Shown here piece by piece: positions 7,237 through 14,584 of a stretch of DNA of 64,000 nucleotides; position 1 is the first letter of the stretch; each line of letters opens with the position of its first letter. A model generated the notes under the pieces. The model made no database searches, had not been told where the DNA came from, and worked only from the letters and a program-made list of their open reading frames with translations. The stretch is from Streptomyces sp. HUAS ZL42 (GTDB lineage: Bacteria; Actinomycetota; Actinomycetes; Streptomycetales; Streptomycetaceae): the NCBI RefSeq assembly GCF_040782645.1, contig NZ_CP160403.1:3658001-3722000 (forward strand). Reading direction: 5' to 3'. The position numbers and the translations under genes were made by a program.

Positions 7237-8367
7237 ATGTCGATGATCCGCGACCTGCGCGCCGTCGTCCGCCCGTCCCGTCCCTCGCTGCGCAAGAGCG
7301 GTCTGCGCATGGACACCGGCGCGTACGACACCACCCGCGACCCGGGGACGCCGTCGGCCGTCGTCGACTGCGCCGTGTACCGCGACGGCGCCCGCGTCCA
7401 CACCGACAAGCCGCTGAGCCCGCACGAGGCGATGCGCCACGTGCGGCGCGACGGCGGGTTCGTGTGGATCGGCCTGCACGAGCCGACCGAGGCCGAATTC
7501 GCCGGTATCGCCAGCGAGTTCGGGCTGCACCCGCTGGCCGTGGAGGACGCGGTGCAGGCGCACCAGCGCCCGAAGCTGGAGCGCTACGACGACTCCCTCT
7601 TCACCGTCTTCAAGACCATCCACTACGTCGAGCACGACCGCCTCACCGCCAACAGCGAGGTCGTCGAGACCGGCGAGGTCATGTGCTTCACCGGGCGGGA
7701 CTTCTTCATCACCGTCCGGCACGGCGGGCAGGGTTCCCTGCGGGCCCTCAGGCACCGGCTGCAGGACGACCCCGAGCTGCTCGCCAAGGGCCCCTCGGCC
7801 GTGCTGCACGCGATCGCCGACCACGTGGTCGACGGCTACATCGCGGTCGCGGACGCGGTGCAGGACGACATCGACGAGGTGGAGACGGAGGTGTTCTCGC
7901 CGGGCCGCAAGGGCACGCCGCGCGGCACGGACGCGGGCCGTATCTACCAACTCAAGCGCGAGGTGCTGGAGTTCAAGCGGGCCGTCTCTCCGCTGCTGCG
8001 CCCCATGCAGCTGCTGAGCGAGCGTCCGATGCGGCTGGTCGACCCCGACATCCAGAAGTACTTCCGGGACGTCGCCGACCACCTCGCCCGCGTCCAGGAA
8101 CAGGTCATCGGCTTCGACGAGCTGCTCAACTCGATCCTCCAGGCCAACCTCGCGCAGGCGTCCGTGGCGCAGAACGAGGACATGCGGAAGATCACGTCAT
8201 GGGCCGCGATCATCGCCGTACCGACGATGGTGTGCGGTGTGTACGGCATGAACTTCGAGCACATGCCGGAGCTGCACTGGCGGTACGGGTACCCGGTGAT
8301 CACGATGATCACCGGGGTCATCTGCCTGGGCATCCACCGCACGCTGAAGCGCAACGGCTGGCTGTGA
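7237..8367 (+). CDS. corA: CorA-family magnesium/cobalt transporter
   Basis: This 376-residue membrane protein imports divalent cations, mainly magnesium, as a pentamer. The diagnostic GMNFEHMPEL loop (the GMN signature) joins two C-terminal hydrophobic segments, WAAIIAVPTMVCGVY and YPVITMITGVICLGI. The long N-terminal cytoplasmic region holds acidic helices (DAVQDDIDEVETEVF) expected to form the metal-sensing funnel. AAGGAG six bases before the ATG at 7237 decides the start over the upstream GTG at 7141. It is preceded by a long leader with a possible peptide ORF. Other magnesium-related genes follow at 9.9-11.8 kb. Confidence 0.92.
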   Translation: MSMIRDLRAVVRPSRPSLRKSGLRMDTGAYDTTRDPGTPSAVVDCAVYRDGARVHTDKPLSPHEAMRHVRRDGGFVWIGLHEPTEAEFAGIASEFGLHPLAVEDAVQAHQRPKLERYDDSLFTVFKTIHYVEHDRLTANSEVVETGEVMCFTGRDFFITVRHGGQGSLRALRHRLQDDPELLAKGPSAVLHAIADHVVDGYIAVADAVQDDIDEVETEVFSPGRKGTPRGTDAGRIYQLKREVLEFKRAVSPLLRPMQLLSERPMRLVDPDIQKYFRDVADHLARVQEQVIGFDELLNSILQANLAQASVAQNEDMRKITSWAAIIAVPTMVCGVYGMNFEHMPELHWRYGYPVITMITGVICLGIHRTLKRNGWL

Positions 8368-8387
8368 GGGCGCCCGCGTGCCGTCGT

Positions 8388-8393
8388 TAGTCT
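8388..8393 (+). promoter_or_regulatory. -10 element TAGTCT of a leaderless transcript
   Basis: TAGTCT ends six bases before the ATG at 8400, just after the corA stop. No ribosome binding site is present. Confidence 0.55.
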
Positions 8394-8399
8394 TCTGCC

Positions 8400-8918
8400 A
8401 TGACTGATGAGCTGCTCGACCAGGCCCTCGTCGAGGAGGCCACGAAGAAGTCCGGCCTCGTCTGGGTCCGGGGTGCCGACGTCCCGTCCGCCCGTGCGCT
8501 GTGGCACGTGTGGCACGAGGGCGCGGCGTGCCTGGTCGGCGACGGGCCCGGGGAGCAACCGCTGCCGGGGCTGGCCGACGGGGCCTTCGCCGAGGTCACC
8601 GTGCGCAGCAAGGACAAGGGGGGCCGGCTGGTCTCCTGGACCGCGAAGGTAGTGGAGCTGACGGCTGGCTCCGAGGCGTGGGAGGCGGCGGTCGCCGAGC
8701 TCAAGGGCAAGCGGCTGAACGCCCCGGACGGCGAGGCGATGACGGAGCGGTGGGCGCGCGAGTGCCGGGTGCTCCGCCTGGAGCCGACGGGTGCGACCCT
8801 CCCGCTGCCCGAGGGCTCCCTCGCCGAGGCGCCCCTGCCGACGCCCGCCACAACGCGACAGCCGATCCCCGCGGGACTTCCGCGGTTGCTGATGAAGAAG
8901 CGCAAGCGTCGCCGGTGA
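8400..8918 (+). CDS. Hypothetical protein, possibly of the flavin-binding split-barrel type
   Basis: This 172-residue soluble protein has a beta-rich N-terminal part (GLVWVRGADVPSARALWHVWHEGAACLVGDG) and a strand/helix pattern to about residue 135 that resembles pyridoxamine-phosphate-oxidase-like split barrels (ERWARECRVLRLEPTG). The resemblance is weak and no flavin motif is certain. The C terminus ends in a very basic stretch, LLMKKRKRRR. It probably starts without a leader from TAGTCT. It converges with the lipoprotein gene at 8967. No function is assigned. Confidence 0.65.
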   Translation: MTDELLDQALVEEATKKSGLVWVRGADVPSARALWHVWHEGAACLVGDGPGEQPLPGLADGAFAEVTVRSKDKGGRLVSWTAKVVELTAGSEAWEAAVAELKGKRLNAPDGEAMTERWARECRVLRLEPTGATLPLPEGSLAEAPLPTPATTRQPIPAGLPRLLMKKRKRRR

Positions 8919-8966
8919 CGAGTCGGATGGCGCGTCACCAACCTGTCCGGCGAGCACACCTGGGGC

Positions 8967-9722
8967 TCACGTCGTCGGCAGCTGTTTCCCGTAGTCCACG
9001 GTCTCGCCCTTCGCCGGCTCCTTGAGGGAGAAGTCCTTCTCCCAGGCCGAGAAGCTCAGTGTCCCCGCGCCGCCCGCGCGCTCCAGGCGGAGCGGGTAGG
9101 GCTTGCCCTCCAGGGAGACGTCCAGCGTGCCGCCGGAGCCCTCGTCGCCGGTGATGCGGATCGTGCGGATGCCCGCCTGCTCGTGGTGGCCGTCGGTCGC
9201 CAGGTCGCCGTGCAGGGTGAGCAGACCTTCGAGGAGGACGTCCTTGTCCGTGAAGCCGCTGAACCTCTGGTACGAGGGATCCCCCTTGGGCACCTTCACG
9301 TACTTGCCGTCGAGCTTGTCCGCGGCGGCCGTGTCGGAGCCGGCGCCGCCCTTGCCGTCGTTCTCGTGGCTCCAGAACTCCGCGTCGGCCTTCAGATACA
9401 ACTGCTCGCCGACCCGCAGCAGCTGGAAGGTCGCGCCCTCCGCGGTGACCGAGCCGCTGCCGCCGCCGGCCTTCAGGCGCATGTCGAGCTTGTACGTCTT
9501 CCCGCCGGCGACCACGCTCCCGGCCAGCCGCACCGCCGCGGCGGTCTCGGCGGCGGCGCGGGTCTTCGACTGGATCTCCGCCGGCGGCAGCTTCCCGATC
9601 CCGTTGGTGCCCTCGTCCGGGTCCGAACTGCACCCCGTGAGCCCCGTCCCCGTCACGACCAGTGCGCAGATCGCGCTCACCAGTGCGGCCCGGCGGGTAC
9701 GGCCCTGGGGAATCGCAGTCAC
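8967..9722 (-). CDS. LppX/LprAFG-like lipoprotein
   Basis: This 251-residue protein is exported and lipid-anchored: a basic n-region (RTRRAAL), a hydrophobic core and the lipobox LTGC at about residues 27-30. The mature part (AAAETAAAVRLAGSVVAGGKTYKLDMRLKAGGGSGSV and later TFQLLRVGEQLYLKAD) fits the LppX/LprG fold, which carries lipids or lipoglycans through the envelope in mycobacteria. The true start is the GTG at 9722, with GAGAGG upstream; the frame runs on to 10850, but that longer ORF is an antisense shadow of the next gene. Cargo is unknown. Confidence 0.8.
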   Translation of the reverse strand: MTAIPQGRTRRAALVSAICALVVTGTGLTGCSSDPDEGTNGIGKLPPAEIQSKTRAAAETAAAVRLAGSVVAGGKTYKLDMRLKAGGGSGSVTAEGATFQLLRVGEQLYLKADAEFWSHENDGKGGAGSDTAAADKLDGKYVKVPKGDPSYQRFSGFTDKDVLLEGLLTLHGDLATDGHHEQAGIRTIRITGDEGSGGTLDVSLEGKPYPLRLERAGGAGTLSFSAWEKDFSLKEPAKGETVDYGKQLPTT

Positions 9723-9924
9723 AGGTGGGGCTGCCTCTCTGCACGGGGGTCCAAAACGGCGTACGGCAGCGTACCGGGACCGGAGAGCGCAGGCGGAGCC
9801 GGTCCGTCCGGACAGCCCACCAGCGCACATCCGATCGGGACGGGCTAGCCTGAAGCCGACTCGGGCGGGCAATTCGGAAAAGATGCTCAGCACGAAACTC
9901 GCGGCACGAGAAGGAAGCACAGCC

Positions 9925-11208
9925 ATGGCAGCTGGCGCACCCCGGATCTTCGTCTCGCACCTCGCCGCCGTCGCCGTCTTCGACCCGAACGGCGACCAGG
10001 TGGGCCGCGTGCGCGATCTGGTCGTCATGCTGCGCGTCGGGCGGCGGCCGCCGAGAATTCTCGGACTGGTCGTCGAACTCTCCACCCGGCGCCGTATCTT
10101 CCTGCCCATGACCCGGGTGACCAGCATCGAGTCCGGACAGGTCATCACCACCGGCGTCCTCAACGTCCGCCGCTTCGAGCAGCGCCCCACCGAACGCCTC
10201 GTCTTCGGAGAGCTGCTGGACCGGCGCGTCATCCTCGTCGAGACCGGCGAGGAGGTCACCGTGCTCGACGTTTCGGTGCAGCAACTGCCCGCCCGCCGGG
10301 ACTGGGAGATCGACCGGGTGTTCGTGCGGAAGGGGAAGAAGGGCGGCGCGTTCCGCCGCAGCAAGGGCGAGACCCTGACCGTCGAGTGGTCCGCCGTGAC
10401 CGGCTTCTCCCTGGAGGAGCACGGACAGGGCGCCGAGAGCCTGCTGGCCACCTTCGAACAGCTGCGTCCCGCCGACCTGGCGAACGTCCTGCACCACCTC
10501 TCCGCCAAGCGCCGCGCCGAGGTCGCCGCCGCCCTCGACGACGAACGCCTCGCCGACGTACTGGAGGAGCTCCCGGAGGACGACCAGATCGAGATCCTCG
10601 GCAAGCTGCAGGAGGAACGTGCCGCCGACGTCCTGGAGGCCATGGACCCGGACGACGCGGCCGACCTGCTCTCCGAACTCCCCGAGGCCGACAAGGAGCG
10701 GCTGCTGAGCCTGATGCAGCCGGCCGACGCGGCCGACATGCGGCGCCTGATGTCGTACGAGGAGCACACCGCCGGCGGTCTGATGACAACCGAGCCGATC
10801 GTGCTCCGGCCCGACGCGACCGTCGCCGACGCCCTCGCCCGTGTCCGCAACCCCGATCTGTCCCCCGCCCTCGCCGCCCAGGTCTACGTCTGCCGCCCGC
10901 CCGACGAGACCCCCACCGGCAAGTACCTCGGCACGGTGCATTTCCAGCGCCTGCTGCGCGAACCGCCGTACACGCTGGTCAGCGCGGTCGTCGACGACGA
11001 CCTGCAGGCCCTCGCCCCGGACGCGGCGCTGCCCGTCGTCGCCGGGTTCTTCGCGACGTACGACATGGTCGCGGCGCCCGTCGTCGACGAGGCGGGGTCG
11101 CTGCTGGGCGCGGTGACGGTGGACGACGTGCTCGACCACATGCTTCCGGAGGACTGGCGGGAGACGGAGTTCCACCTGGACGAGGAGGTGGCTCCCCATG
11201 GCTCCTGA
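9925..11208 (+). CDS. MgtE-like soluble protein: PRC-barrel, MgtE N-domain and CBS pair, no membrane domain
   Basis: Residues 1-170 form two PRC-barrel-like halves (SHLAAVAVFDPNGDQVGRVRDLVVML). About residues 175-290 are the MgtE superhelical N-domain, with repeats such as LPEDDQIEILGKLQEERAADVLEAMDPDDAADLL. The remaining part is a CBS pair (MTTEPIVLRPDATVADALA and VVDEAGSLLGAVTVDDVLDHML). In true MgtE channels this regulatory half senses magnesium and is followed by five membrane helices; here they are absent from the 427-residue protein. AAGGAAG before the ATG at 9925 decides the start. It overlaps the DUF1003 membrane gene by 11 bases, so the two are probably translated together and may act as a sensor and its membrane partner (inference). 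Confidence 0.85.
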   Translation: MAAGAPRIFVSHLAAVAVFDPNGDQVGRVRDLVVMLRVGRRPPRILGLVVELSTRRRIFLPMTRVTSIESGQVITTGVLNVRRFEQRPTERLVFGELLDRRVILVETGEEVTVLDVSVQQLPARRDWEIDRVFVRKGKKGGAFRRSKGETLTVEWSAVTGFSLEEHGQGAESLLATFEQLRPADLANVLHHLSAKRRAEVAAALDDERLADVLEELPEDDQIEILGKLQEERAADVLEAMDPDDAADLLSELPEADKERLLSLMQPADAADMRRLMSYEEHTAGGLMTTEPIVLRPDATVADALARVRNPDLSPALAAQVYVCRPPDETPTGKYLGTVHFQRLLREPPYTLVSAVVDDDLQALAPDAALPVVAGFFATYDMVAAPVVDEAGSLLGAVTVDDVLDHMLPEDWRETEFHLDEEVAPHGS

Positions 11209-11791
11209 GCGCGAAGCACGCGTCGAGCACCGCGAGCGCACCCCCGCCGGGGCCACCGCGACCACCCGTCCGCGCGCCCGCCTGGACCAGCCGCGCCCGC
11301 CGCGCCGCCGGATCCTGCCGGAATGGGACCCGGAGGCCTTCGGACGCCTTTCGGAGCGGATCGCCCGCTTCATCGGCACGGGGCGGTTCCTCGTCGGGAT
11401 GACGGTCGTCATCATCGCGTGGGTGCTGTGGAACATCTTCGCGCCGCGTGACCTGCGCTTCGACAACTACCCGTTCATCTTCCTGACGCTGGCGCTGTCC
11501 CTGCAGGCCTCCTACGCCGCCCCGCTGATCCTGCTCGCGCAGAACAGGCAGGACGACCGCGACCGGGTCAACCTCGAACAGGACCGCAAGCAGAACGAGC
11601 GGTCCATCGCGGACACCGAGTACCTGACCCGCGAGATCGCCGCCCTGCGGATCGGCCTCGGGGAGGTCGCGACGCGCGACTGGATCCGCTCCGAGCTGCA
11701 GGACTTCGTCAAGGAGCTGGAGCACAGGCGGGACGGCCATGTCGTATTCCCGGCGGAACGGTCGCACGGACGTGACGTAGACGACCGCTGA
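11198..11791 (+). CDS. DUF1003 membrane protein
   Basis: The 197-residue protein has two close membrane segments (FLVGMTVVIIAWVLWNIF and FIFLTLALSLQASYAAPLILLA) followed by QNRQDDRDRVNLEQDRKQNERS, the hallmark of the DUF1003 family. A charged helical tail ends the protein. Function is unknown; related proteins often sit next to MgtE/CBS genes, as here. The start overlaps the end of the MgtE-like gene, which points to translational coupling. The first 40 residues are basic and probably disordered. Confidence 0.85.
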   Translation: MAPEREARVEHRERTPAGATATTRPRARLDQPRPPRRRILPEWDPEAFGRLSERIARFIGTGRFLVGMTVVIIAWVLWNIFAPRDLRFDNYPFIFLTLALSLQASYAAPLILLAQNRQDDRDRVNLEQDRKQNERSIADTEYLTREIAALRIGLGEVATRDWIRSELQDFVKELEHRRDGHVVFPAERSHGRDVDDR

Positions 11792-11821
11792 CGGGCTTTC
11801 CGGGGGCCCCGCACTGCCCCG

Positions 11822-11827
11822 TACCAT
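11822..11827 (+). promoter_or_regulatory. -10 element TACCAT of a leaderless transcript
   Basis: TACCAT ends six bases before the mrp ATG at 11834 and there is no ribosome binding site between them. Confidence 0.6.
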
Positions 11828-11833
11828 CGTCTT

Positions 11834-12967
11834 ATGGCTACGGAAGACGCGGTGCGCGAAGCACTGGCGACGGTGAACGACCCCGAGATCAACCGCCCCA
11901 TCACCGAGCTCGGGATGGTCAAATCGGTGGAGATCGGCGCGGACGGAGCGGTCGCGGTCACCGTGTACCTGACGGTCTCCGGCTGCCCGATGCGCGAGAC
12001 CATCACGCAGCGCGTCACGGACGCGGTCTCCCGGGTCGAGGGCGTCACCCGGGTCGAGGTCTCGCTGGACGTCATGAGCGACGAGCAGCGCAAGGAGCTG
12101 GCGACCGCCCTGCGCGGCGGCCAGGCCGAGCGCGAGGTCCCCTTCGCCAAGCCGGGCAGCCTCACCCGGGTGTACGCGGTCGCCTCCGGCAAGGGCGGCG
12201 TCGGCAAGTCCTCGGTGACGGTGAACCTGGCGGCGGCGATGGCGGCGGACGGCCTGAAGGTCGGTGTCGTCGACGCCGACATCTACGGCCACAGCGTGCC
12301 GCGCATGCTGGCGGTGGACGGCCGCCCGACCCAGGTCGAGAACATGATCATGCCGCCGCAGGCGAACGGCGTGAAGGTCATCTCGATCGGCATGTTCACC
12401 CCGGGCAACGCCCCGGTCGTCTGGCGCGGGCCGATGCTCCACCGCGCGCTGCAGCAGTTCCTGGCGGACGTGTGGTGGGGCGACCTCGACGTCCTGCTCC
12501 TCGACCTGCCCCCGGGCACGGGCGACATCGCCATCTCCGTGGCCCAGCTGGTCCCGAACGCGGAGATCCTGGTCGTCACGACCCCGCAGCAGGCGGCGGC
12601 GGAGGTGGCCGAGCGGGCCGGTTCCATCGCGGTCCAGACCCACCAGAAGATCGTGGGCGTCGTGGAGAACATGTCCGGTCTCCCCTGCCCCCACTGCGAC
12701 GAGATGGTCGACGTCTTCGGCACGGGCGGCGGCCAGCAGGTGGCGGACGGCCTGACGCGCACGACCGGTACGACCGTCCCGGTCCTCGGCAGCATCCCCA
12801 TCGACGTCCGCCTCCGCGAGGGCGGCGACGAGGGCAGGCCGGTGGTCCTGACCGACCCGGACTCCCCGGCGGGTTCCGCCCTGCGGGCGATCGCGGGGAA
12901 GCTGGGGGGACGCCAGCGGGGTCTGGCGGGACTGTCGCTGGGGATCACACCGCGCAACAAGTTCTGA
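11834..12967 (+). CDS. mrp: Mrp/ApbC-family iron-sulfur carrier ATPase
   Basis: Residues 1-85 are a MIP18-like (DUF59) domain with VNDPEINRPITELGMV and the cysteine in VSGCPM. A deviant Walker A, SGKGGVGKSS, lies at residues 118-127. DLLLLDLPPGTGDI follows as Walker B/switch region, and GLPCPHCDE carries the CxxC pair that in this family bridges an iron-sulfur cluster at the dimer interface. The protein (377 residues) is expected to bind and deliver clusters to apoproteins in the cytoplasm. A leaderless start is likely. A perfect hairpin terminator follows 11 bases after the stop. Confidence 0.92.
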   Translation: MATEDAVREALATVNDPEINRPITELGMVKSVEIGADGAVAVTVYLTVSGCPMRETITQRVTDAVSRVEGVTRVEVSLDVMSDEQRKELATALRGGQAEREVPFAKPGSLTRVYAVASGKGGVGKSSVTVNLAAAMAADGLKVGVVDADIYGHSVPRMLAVDGRPTQVENMIMPPQANGVKVISIGMFTPGNAPVVWRGPMLHRALQQFLADVWWGDLDVLLLDLPPGTGDIAISVAQLVPNAEILVVTTPQQAAAEVAERAGSIAVQTHQKIVGVVENMSGLPCPHCDEMVDVFGTGGGQQVADGLTRTTGTTVPVLGSIPIDVRLREGGDEGRPVVLTDPDSPAGSALRAIAGKLGGRQRGLAGLSLGITPRNKF

Positions 12968-12978
12968 CTTCGTACGAG

Positions 12979-13015
12979 AACGGGGGCGCCGTCCTCCGAA
13001 GACGGCGCCCCCGTT
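12979..13015 (+). terminator. Perfect 15-bp hairpin after mrp
   Basis: Arms 12979-12993 and 13001-13015 pair perfectly around a seven-base loop. It stands between two convergent genes and could stop both. Confidence 0.85.
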
Positions 13016-13028
13016 GTCGTATCCCCGA

Positions 13029-13688
13029 TCAGGCGTACGCAGCGATGTCCTTGATCATGGCGAAGCCGAGACCGTACGCGCTCATGCCTCTCCCGTACGC
13101 CCCCAGGTGCACCCCCTCCTGAGTCGAGCCGGCGAGTACCCAGCCGAACTCGGACTCCCGGTAGTGGAACGGCGTGGGAACGCCGTCCACAGGCAGGGAG
13201 AGCGTGGACCAGTCGGGGCCGGACAGATCATCGGCCAGTACCCAGGCCGTCTCCGTCTGCTGCTCCAGCCAGTCGTCCCGCAGGGAGTGGTCCATCTGCC
13301 CGGGCCATGTGAACGACAGCAGCCCCACACCCGCCAGCCAGGCGGCCGACGACACGGTCGTCGCCTCCATCAGCCCCGTACCGTCCGCACTGCGCCGCAC
13401 GGGATTCGCCGCGACGGTCACCACGACCGCGAACTTCTCCCGCTCGTCGGCGGTCGCCTCGTTGCGTACGGAGGGCTCCTCACCGTGCCCGATCGATCCG
13501 TGTTCCACGGCCCCGTCGGCCGCCGTACCGACCTGCATCAGCCAGCGCGGCCCCGTGAAGGCCTCGTCGAGGCCGTACCACGGGAAGGGCGCCAGCAGGT
13601 AGCCGTCGACCGTGCGCCGGGCGGAGGGGAACTGCTGTCCACTCTCCGCGGCCGGCGCCTGCGCGACTCCCCGACTCGTCGTCTCCAT
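13029..13688 (-). CDS. Hypothetical soluble protein
   Basis: A 219-residue protein I do not recognise. It has FPSARRTVDGYLLAPFPWYGLDEAF near the N terminus, a central beta-rich part (REKFAVVVTVAANPVRR) and an aromatic-rich end (FHYRESEFGWVLAGSTQEGVHLGAYGRGMSAYGLGFAMIKDIAAYA). No signal peptide, membrane span or catalytic motif is visible. The frame extends to a GTG at 13763, but GAGGAGG upstream of the ATG at 13688 favours that start. It stands alone between mrp (convergent) and tatB (downstream, same strand). Confidence 0.65.
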   Translation of the reverse strand: METTSRGVAQAPAAESGQQFPSARRTVDGYLLAPFPWYGLDEAFTGPRWLMQVGTAADGAVEHGSIGHGEEPSVRNEATADEREKFAVVVTVAANPVRRSADGTGLMEATTVSSAAWLAGVGLLSFTWPGQMDHSLRDDWLEQQTETAWVLADDLSGPDWSTLSLPVDGVPTPFHYRESEFGWVLAGSTQEGVHLGAYGRGMSAYGLGFAMIKDIAAYA

Positions 13689-13936
13689 GTGCCCGGACGC
13701 CTCCTCGCTCTCGTCGGACCGAAGCGGCCCGCCCCCCTTCGGGCGTCCTCGTCCGGTCCGCACAACAACTCGGCAGCATAGCCACCCCGCTCCGAGCAGC
13801 AGGGAAAGCGCCCGGTGCGTCAGGCGCTCCGGGCGTCGGAATCAGGCCGTACGAGAGGGCTGTGCAGTATGAGACGCGTCACGTACCACCGGGGCGCGCT
13901 CCTCTGACATGCGCCTCCGCGGTGCGTGTACGCCGC

Positions 13937-14377
13937 TCAGGTGGCGTCCGCGTCGAAGGGCGGGCGGTCGTCCCGGCCGGAGTCGTCGGGCTTCTTGCTC
14001 ATGTCGACGCGGCCGCCGGACGAACCGGAGGAGGACGAGGAGGAGGACTCCGGGTCACGGCCCTGGACGGCGTCCGTGACCTCGGCCATCTCCTTCTTCA
14101 GGTCGAAGCCGTTGCGGATCTCCTTGAGCCCCAGGTCGTCGTTGTCCAGCTGCTTGCGGATGAACGTCTTGGGGTTGAGGTCCTCGAACTCGAAGTCCTT
14201 GAACTCCGGGCCGAGTTCCTGCCGGATGTCCTGCTTGGCGCTCTCCGAGAACTCACGGATCTTCCGGACCGTGCGCATCACGTCCTGAATGACCTTCGGA
14301 AGCTTGTCCGGACCGAAGACGAGCACGGCAAGGACAACGAGCGTGATCAGCTCGAGCGGTCCTATGTCATTGAACAC
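13937..14377 (-). CDS. tatB: Twin-arginine translocase subunit TatB
   Basis: The GTG at 14377 begins VFNDIGPLELITLVVLAVLVFGPDKLPKVI. This is the single N-terminal membrane helix and the short hinge with FGPDKLP typical of TatB. An amphipathic helix (DVMRTVRKIREFSESAKQDI) and an acidic, serine-rich tail follow. The protein of 146 residues helps receptor assembly with TatC for export of folded proteins. AAGGAG lies six bases before the start. It is the last gene of the sigma/anti-sigma/HtrA/TatB series, the order also found in Mycobacterium tuberculosis (sigE-rseA-htrA-tatB). Confidence 0.92.
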   Translation of the reverse strand: MFNDIGPLELITLVVLAVLVFGPDKLPKVIQDVMRTVRKIREFSESAKQDIRQELGPEFKDFEFEDLNPKTFIRKQLDNDDLGLKEIRNGFDLKKEMAEVTDAVQGRDPESSSSSSSGSSGGRVDMSKKPDDSGRDDRPPFDADAT

Positions 14378-14584
14378 CTGAAGCTCCTTGCGATGTCCTC
14401 GGTCCTCGGCCCTCGGTGGTCTGCGGGTCTGTGCGGGTCTTCCGTGGTCCGGGCCGCATCCACGGTACCCGGCGAAACTGCCCGACCGGTACTGTCCCGT
14501 GGCCCCGGAATGCGTGTGGGCGAGCGCTTTCCCTGTTGTTTGCCTTGCGGGGCAGGGCATGGACCCTCATCTGTGAGGTTCCTG

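Noticed and set aside
8935..11466. An 843-residue minus-strand ORF
   Set aside because: It is the antisense frame of the MgtE-like gene joined to the lipoprotein region. Composition is Arg/Pro/Gly-rich as expected for a GC-driven shadow, and the plus strand has clear PRC, MgtE-N and CBS domains.
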